DNA from: Acidobacteriota bacterium
Lineage (GTDB): Bacteria > Acidobacteriota > Terriglobia > Bryobacterales > Bryobacteraceae
Direction of reading: 5' to 3'
Assembly: GCA_018268715.1 (NCBI GenBank)
Contig: JAFDVZ010000008.1
Location: forward strand, 432,325-496,324
Length of the DNA: 64,000 nucleotides
A program made the position numbers and the translations under genes. Positions 60,069-64,000 of the stretch are shown here, piece after piece. A model generated the notes under the pieces. It ran no database searches. It was not told where the DNA came from and was given only the letters and a program-made list of their open reading frames with translations. Each line of letters begins with the position of its first letter. Position 1 is the first letter of the stretch.

Positions 60069-61256
60069 GCTTCCCGCGAGTTGGGTGAACAGGTCGAGGG
60101 CAAGCTTGGTGGGTCCGCCAAGCATTTGCGGCAGGAACACCGTCACCAGTCCGTTTTTCGGATCGATGGTCCCGCTGGTGCCGAACGCGCCGCCGTGACC
60201 GAATGTGCCGGGGTTCACGAGATTCAGCATCGGACGCAGGCCTTCGGCTACGCTGACCGTCAGACCGTAGCCGCGATGGTCGGGCGTGTAGTCGTGCGCC
60301 ATGGCATCGACCGCTTGCGCCGACAGGATCCGTTTCGCGCCATAGACGCCTTTGTTCCCCAACATCTGATAGAAGCGATACAGGTCGGCGGCCGTCGAGA
60401 ACATGGCTAACTCCGGGCCGGGGTACCTCGCGCCCGCGCGATAGAGCGCCGCGTCGCCGCCCTGAGCCTTCTCGCGAGCGAGAGTCAATTTGCCGTTCGC
60501 GTCCGGCATGTACAGCATCGCGATGCGGCTCTTCTTGGACTCGGGCGGGAAGAAGAACGAATCGCTCATGCCGAGCGGGCCGAGAATGCGGCTTTGCACG
60601 AAATCCTCGTACTTCTGTTTTGAGAGCACTTCCACGATGCGGCCCAGCGTGGCGATGCCCATGTTGCTGTACAAGTGCTTCGTGCCCGGCTCGGCCACCA
60701 ACTTCTCCGACGCGTAGGCGCGCACCGCCTCGGCCAGCGTGTGGTCCATCGTGTAATTAATGCGGGCGAACTCGCCGCGCTCGGGCAGGAAGGCGAGGCC
60801 GGAGGCGTGGCACATAAGCTCCCACACCGTCGGCGGATGCTGCGGACGGTGCACGCTGACGCTGCCGTCGGGTTTCTTCTCGGCCACCTGGATGCCCTTG
60901 AACTCCGGCAGGTACTCTTCGACCGGGCGCGTGAGGTCGAGTTTGCCTTCGTCCACAAGGATCATCGCGGCGACGCCGGTGACGGTCTTGGTTTGCGACA
61001 TGATCTGGACGATCGTGTCGGTGCGCATGGGCTTCCGGTTTTCGATGTCGGCGTAACCGACTGCGTCGAGCGCGGCGATCTGGTGGTTGCGGCCCACCAG
61101 CGTCACGATGCCGGAGATCTCGCCGCGGTCGACGAACTCCTGCATGCGTTGTGGGATCAGCTTCAACCTGGCCGGGTCAAGCTGCGGCTCGGCCGCGTTC
61201 AATACGGCAGCCAGGACGATGATGACGGCCGTTCGCATCCGGAATGGCATTGGCAT
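60057..61256 (-). CDS. Serine hydrolase, beta-lactamase family (class C/EstB-like)
   Basis: A 399-residue exported hydrolase with a signal peptide (RTAVIIVLAAVLNAAEP after an early Met run). The active-site SxxK is S87/K90 in SQTKT; the second motif Tyr is in YSNMG, and the third region is GTFGHGGAFGTSG. The same fold covers esterases, D-aminopeptidases and beta-lactamases, so a lactamase role is only one possibility. The intact copy can be compared with the relic at 32.4-32.9 kb. Confidence 0.87.
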   Translation of the reverse strand: MPMPFRMRTAVIIVLAAVLNAAEPQLDPARLKLIPQRMQEFVDRGEISGIVTLVGRNHQIAALDAVGYADIENRKPMRTDTIVQIMSQTKTVTGVAAMILVDEGKLDLTRPVEEYLPEFKGIQVAEKKPDGSVSVHRPQHPPTVWELMCHASGLAFLPERGEFARINYTMDHTLAEAVRAYASEKLVAEPGTKHLYSNMGIATLGRIVEVLSKQKYEDFVQSRILGPLGMSDSFFFPPESKKSRIAMLYMPDANGKLTLAREKAQGGDAALYRAGARYPGPELAMFSTAADLYRFYQMLGNKGVYGAKRILSAQAVDAMAHDYTPDHRGYGLTVSVAEGLRPMLNLVNPGTFGHGGAFGTSGTIDPKNGLVTVFLPQMLGGPTKLALDLFTQLAGSSVR

Positions 61257-61293
61257 GGTTCGCGGACATGATAACAGTTGCTACCCTGCGAGT

Positions 61294-62853
61294 ATGTTGC
61301 TCGCCGCCGTGGTCGATACATCCCGACGGATGTCGGAAACCTCCAAACGGCTGGAGAAGATCGGCCTGCTTGCGACGCTGCTGGGGTCGCTCGAAGGCGA
61401 GGAGATCGACGTTGTGGTCGCATTCCTGTCGGGACGGACGCGGCAGGGCAAGATCGGGATCGGATGGCGCACTTTGCAGGAGGTCATGACGGGGGCGACG
61501 CCCGGCCCGTCGCTCACGATACGCGAGGTCGACGACGGGTTCGCAATGCTCGCTGGCATGGAGGGACCGGGATCGGAGCGGCGGCGCGTCGAGTTCGCCC
61601 GGCAGTTGATGTCGCGGGCCACCGAGGCCGAGCAGCAATTCCTGCTGAAGCTGGTGGTGGGCGAGTTGCGGCAGGGCGCGCTCGAGGGGATCATGGCCGA
61701 TGCGGTGGCGAAGGCCGCGGGATTGCCGGCCGAACGCGTGCGACTGGCGGCGCGTAATGCGGGCGATATCGCCGATGTCGCGCGTGCGGCGTTGGAGCGC
61801 GGCGAGGGCGGCCTGGACGCGTACGATGTACGCCTTTTTCGGCCGATACAGCCGATGCTCGCGCAGACGGCCGAGGATGTCGACGATGCGCTGGAGGATC
61901 TGGGCGAGGCGGCGCTCGAGTTCAAGATGGACGGCGCGCGGGTGCAGGCGCACCGTTCCGGCGATGAGGTCCGCATCTACACTCGCAATCGCAACGATGT
62001 GACGGCCGCGGTTCCGGAGGTTGTCGAAGCGGTGCGGGCGCTGCCGGTGCGGGAGGCGATTCTCGATGGCGAAGCGATCAGCCTGCAAGGCGACGGGCGT
62101 CCTCAACCGTTTCAGGTGACGATGCGGCGGTTCGGACGGAAGCTGGATGTCGAACGGTTGCGGGCGGAGTTGCCGATACAGCCGTTCTGGTTCGATGTGC
62201 TGTATCTGGACGGCGGGCCGCTGGTGGATGAGGCGCAGCGGCGGCGGTTCGAGGCGCTCTCTCGTGTGGCGCCGCCGGAGACGTTGATACCGGCGATGGT
62301 GACGGCCGATCGGGAGCGGGCGCGGGGGTTCGTCGAGGAGGCGTTCCGGCGCGGACACGAGGGGGTGATGGCGAAGTCGCTCGAGGCCGGGTACCTGGTG
62401 GGCGCGCGTGGGCAGAGTTGGCTGAAGGTCAAGCGTGCGAAGACGCTGGACCTGGTGATTCTGGCGGCGGAGTGGGGCAGCGGGCGGCGCGAAGGCTGGC
62501 TGAGCAACCTGCACCTGGGGGCGCGCGACGTCGTGAAGGGCGGCTTCGCGATGCTGGGCAAAACGTTCAAGGGATTGACGGACGAGATGCTGGCGTGGCA
62601 GACGCAGGAGTTGTTGAAGCGGGAGGTGGCGCGCGATGCGTACACTGTACACGTTGAGCCGTCGCTGGTGGCGGAGATCGCCTACAACGACCTGCAAGTG
62701 AGCCCGCGCTATGCGAGCGGCTACGCGCTGCGGTTCGCTCGCGTGAAGCGGTACCGCACGGACAAGACCGCCGCGGAGGCCGACACGTTCCAGAGCATCC
62801 TTGCGCGCGAGGCCGTTCCAGGCGGATATCCTGAAGAAGGACCCACAACATGA
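61294..62853 (+). CDS. ATP-dependent DNA ligase
   Basis: A 519-residue ATP-type DNA ligase that seals nicks through a lysyl-AMP intermediate. The nucleotidyl Lys is K211 in FKMDGARVQ (motif I KxDG). Later motifs are visible: FRRGHEGVMAKSLEAGY, SWLKVKRAKTLDLVI and the OB-fold block GFAMLGKTFKGLTDEML. The N-terminal domain is of the archaeal/bacterial LigB-like type (ligase_A_N). The ATG at 61294 gives the domain start. It overlaps the LarA-like gene by 4 nt. Confidence 0.93.
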   Translation: MLLAAVVDTSRRMSETSKRLEKIGLLATLLGSLEGEEIDVVVAFLSGRTRQGKIGIGWRTLQEVMTGATPGPSLTIREVDDGFAMLAGMEGPGSERRRVEFARQLMSRATEAEQQFLLKLVVGELRQGALEGIMADAVAKAAGLPAERVRLAARNAGDIADVARAALERGEGGLDAYDVRLFRPIQPMLAQTAEDVDDALEDLGEAALEFKMDGARVQAHRSGDEVRIYTRNRNDVTAAVPEVVEAVRALPVREAILDGEAISLQGDGRPQPFQVTMRRFGRKLDVERLRAELPIQPFWFDVLYLDGGPLVDEAQRRRFEALSRVAPPETLIPAMVTADRERARGFVEEAFRRGHEGVMAKSLEAGYLVGARGQSWLKVKRAKTLDLVILAAEWGSGRREGWLSNLHLGARDVVKGGFAMLGKTFKGLTDEMLAWQTQELLKREVARDAYTVHVEPSLVAEIAYNDLQVSPRYASGYALRFARVKRYRTDKTAAEADTFQSILAREAVPGGYPEEGPTT

Positions 62854-64000
62854 GCCTATATTGCGCCATCGGATCGGAAACTACGGAACTGTCCGCCGCC
62901 GACTTGAAGCAGGCCCTCTTTCAGGCCTTCGCGGCGCTGGGCGACCGCCGCGGCGTGCTCGCCCTGCCGCCCGATTTCACCCGCTTCCATTCGCGCGCGG
63001 GCGACGTCACGCGCATCGCCTGGGAGTGCTACGGGGAGCGGCTGAAGTGCGTGATGCCGGCGCTGGGGACGCACGTGCCGATGACAGCGGGCGAGATCTC
63101 GACGATGTTCGGCGATATGCCCGGCGGGTTGTTCCGGGTGCACGACTGGCGCTCCGATCTGGCGACGCTCGGTGAAGTTCCGGCCCAGTTCGTGAGCGAG
63201 CAGTCCGAAGGCAAGCTCGATTACACGTGGCCCGCGCAGGTGAACCGGATCCTGGTGGACGGCGGGTTCGACCTGATCCTTTCGATCGGCCAGGTGGTGC
63301 CGCACGAAGTGATCGGGATGGCCAACTACAACAAGAATATCTTCGTGGGCACGGGCGGGTCGATGGGCATCAACCGCAGCCACTTCCTGGGCGCGGTGTA
63401 CGGCATGGAGCGCATCATGGGCCGCGCGGATAATCCCGTGCGGCGGGTGATGAACTACGCCTCAGACCATTTCGCCACCGGGCTGCCGATCGTGTACGCG
63501 CTGACCGTCATCGGCAAGAACGCGGCGGGCAAACAGGTGATCCGCGGGCTGTATGTCGGCGATGACGTGGAGTGCTTCCTAAAGGCCTCCGAACTGAGCC
63601 TGAAGGTGAACTTCGTGATGCTCGAGCAGCCGCTCAAGAAGGCGGTGGTGTTCCTCGATCCGTCGGAGTTCAAGAGCACGTGGCTCGGCAACAAGTCGGT
63701 GTACCGGACGCGCATGGCGCTGGCGGACGGGGCGGAGTTGGTCGTGCTCGCGCCGGGGGTGAAGGAGTTCGGCGAGGATCCGACGATCGACAAGCTGATC
63801 CGCAAGTACGGCTATCTGACGACGCCTCGGATTCTGAAGGCGGTGAGCGAGAACGCCGACCTGGGCGCGAATCTCAGCGCGGCGGCGCACCTGATTCACG
63901 GCTCGTCGGAGGAGCGGTTCAGCATCACGTACTGTCCGGGCCACCTGACGCGCGAGGAGGTGGAGGGCGTGAACTTCCGCTACGCCTCGCTCGATGAGAT
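62850..64000 (+). CDS. LarA-like racemase/epimerase (DUF2088), 3' end outside window
   Basis: A 383-codon open frame cut by the window edge. It resembles the LarA lactate racemase family, which uses a nickel-pincer nucleotide to racemise or epimerise hydroxy acids. The LarA landmarks PPDFTRFHSRAG, MPALGTHVPMTAGE (His-containing loop), HEVIGMANYNKNIFVG (His and the cofactor Lys region) and GTGGSMGINRSHFLG are seen. It might act on a sugar acid such as mannonate or on a similar hydroxy acid. The ATG overlaps the ligase stop (ATGA). The LarB/LarE cofactor genes are not visible. Confidence 0.85.
   Translation, partial: MSLYCAIGSETTELSAADLKQALFQAFAALGDRRGVLALPPDFTRFHSRAGDVTRIAWECYGERLKCVMPALGTHVPMTAGEISTMFGDMPGGLFRVHDWRSDLATLGEVPAQFVSEQSEGKLDYTWPAQVNRILVDGGFDLILSIGQVVPHEVIGMANYNKNIFVGTGGSMGINRSHFLGAVYGMERIMGRADNPVRRVMNYASDHFATGLPIVYALTVIGKNAAGKQVIRGLYVGDDVECFLKASELSLKVNFVMLEQPLKKAVVFLDPSEFKSTWLGNKSVYRTRMALADGAELVVLAPGVKEFGEDPTIDKLIRKYGYLTTPRILKAVSENADLGANLSAAAHLIHGSSEERFSITYCPGHLTREEVEGVNFRYASLDE

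Overview
The window is about 64 kb of high-GC bacterial chromosome. It is densely coding and carries no rRNA, tRNA, IS element, phage gene or CRISPR array that I can see. The gene families point to an acidobacterium of the Solibacter/Bryobacter type. They include two very long Oar-like outer-membrane receptors with an N-terminal carboxypeptidase-regulatory domain, a DUF1549/DUF1553 cytochrome followed by a DUF1501 protein, an acidobacterial-style VWA protein, a zinc-ribbon Ser/Thr kinase, and many secreted or Tat-exported oxidoreductases and sugar isomerases. This placement is inferred from gene content, not from a marker gene.

Layout. 0-5.2 kb: 3' end of nadE, a beta-propeller/phosphoesterase and a GH57 glycosidase, read as one unit. 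5.2-8.9 kb: an SDR enzyme, then a divergent pair (small membrane protein / ECF sigma factor plus a short membrane partner) around a mirror-symmetric promoter, then gatB. 8.9-16.7 kb: selB, a VWA protein, and a tight run of quinone reductase, M24 peptidase, accB, accC and a dihydrodipicolinate-synthase-like gene. 16.9-27.9 kb: an Oar-like receptor, a minus-strand sugar isomerase/Gfo-Idh pair, and a plus-strand cytochrome/DUF1501/NHL-repeat set. 28-35.2 kb: a membrane Ser/Thr kinase, a PIG-L deacetylase, an M55 peptidase, a degraded serine hydrolase, a Tat-exported Gfo/Idh oxidoreductase and a MetE-like protein. 35.2-44.3 kb: a divergent locus with an FCS-finger/hexapeptide-repeat/membrane protein plus a TPR protein on one side, and a roadblock protein, a GAF-sigma54 activator and a DEDD exonuclease on the other, separated by an A+T-rich 296-bp region. 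44.4-52.1 kb: a sugar isomerase, a secreted FAD oxidoreductase, an ABC1/UbiB-like kinase and a second Oar-like receptor. 52.2-56.8 kb: a GDSL hydrolase, a pyridoxamine-oxidase-like protein, two nucleotide-sugar enzymes and a minimal MotA/MotB stator pair. 56.9-64 kb: a DUF4159 protein, a sugar isomerase, an MFS anion transporter, a serine hydrolase, an ATP-dependent DNA ligase, and a LarA-like racemase cut by the window end.

Working together: much of the window looks like carbohydrate and sugar-acid scavenging (GH57, three TIM-barrel isomerases, two Gfo/Idh enzymes, MFS transporter, LarA-like racemase, Oar-like receptors, secreted hydrolases). Housekeeping genes (nadE, gatB, selB, accBC, a DNA ligase) are interleaved. 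The two strongest unusual signals are the mirror-image ECF-type promoter at 6476-6548 and the unexplained divergent repeat-protein/roadblock/sigma54 locus at 35.2-43.0 kb. Genes are packed tightly, with several 4-nt start/stop overlaps and convergent 3' overlaps of up to 28 nt.
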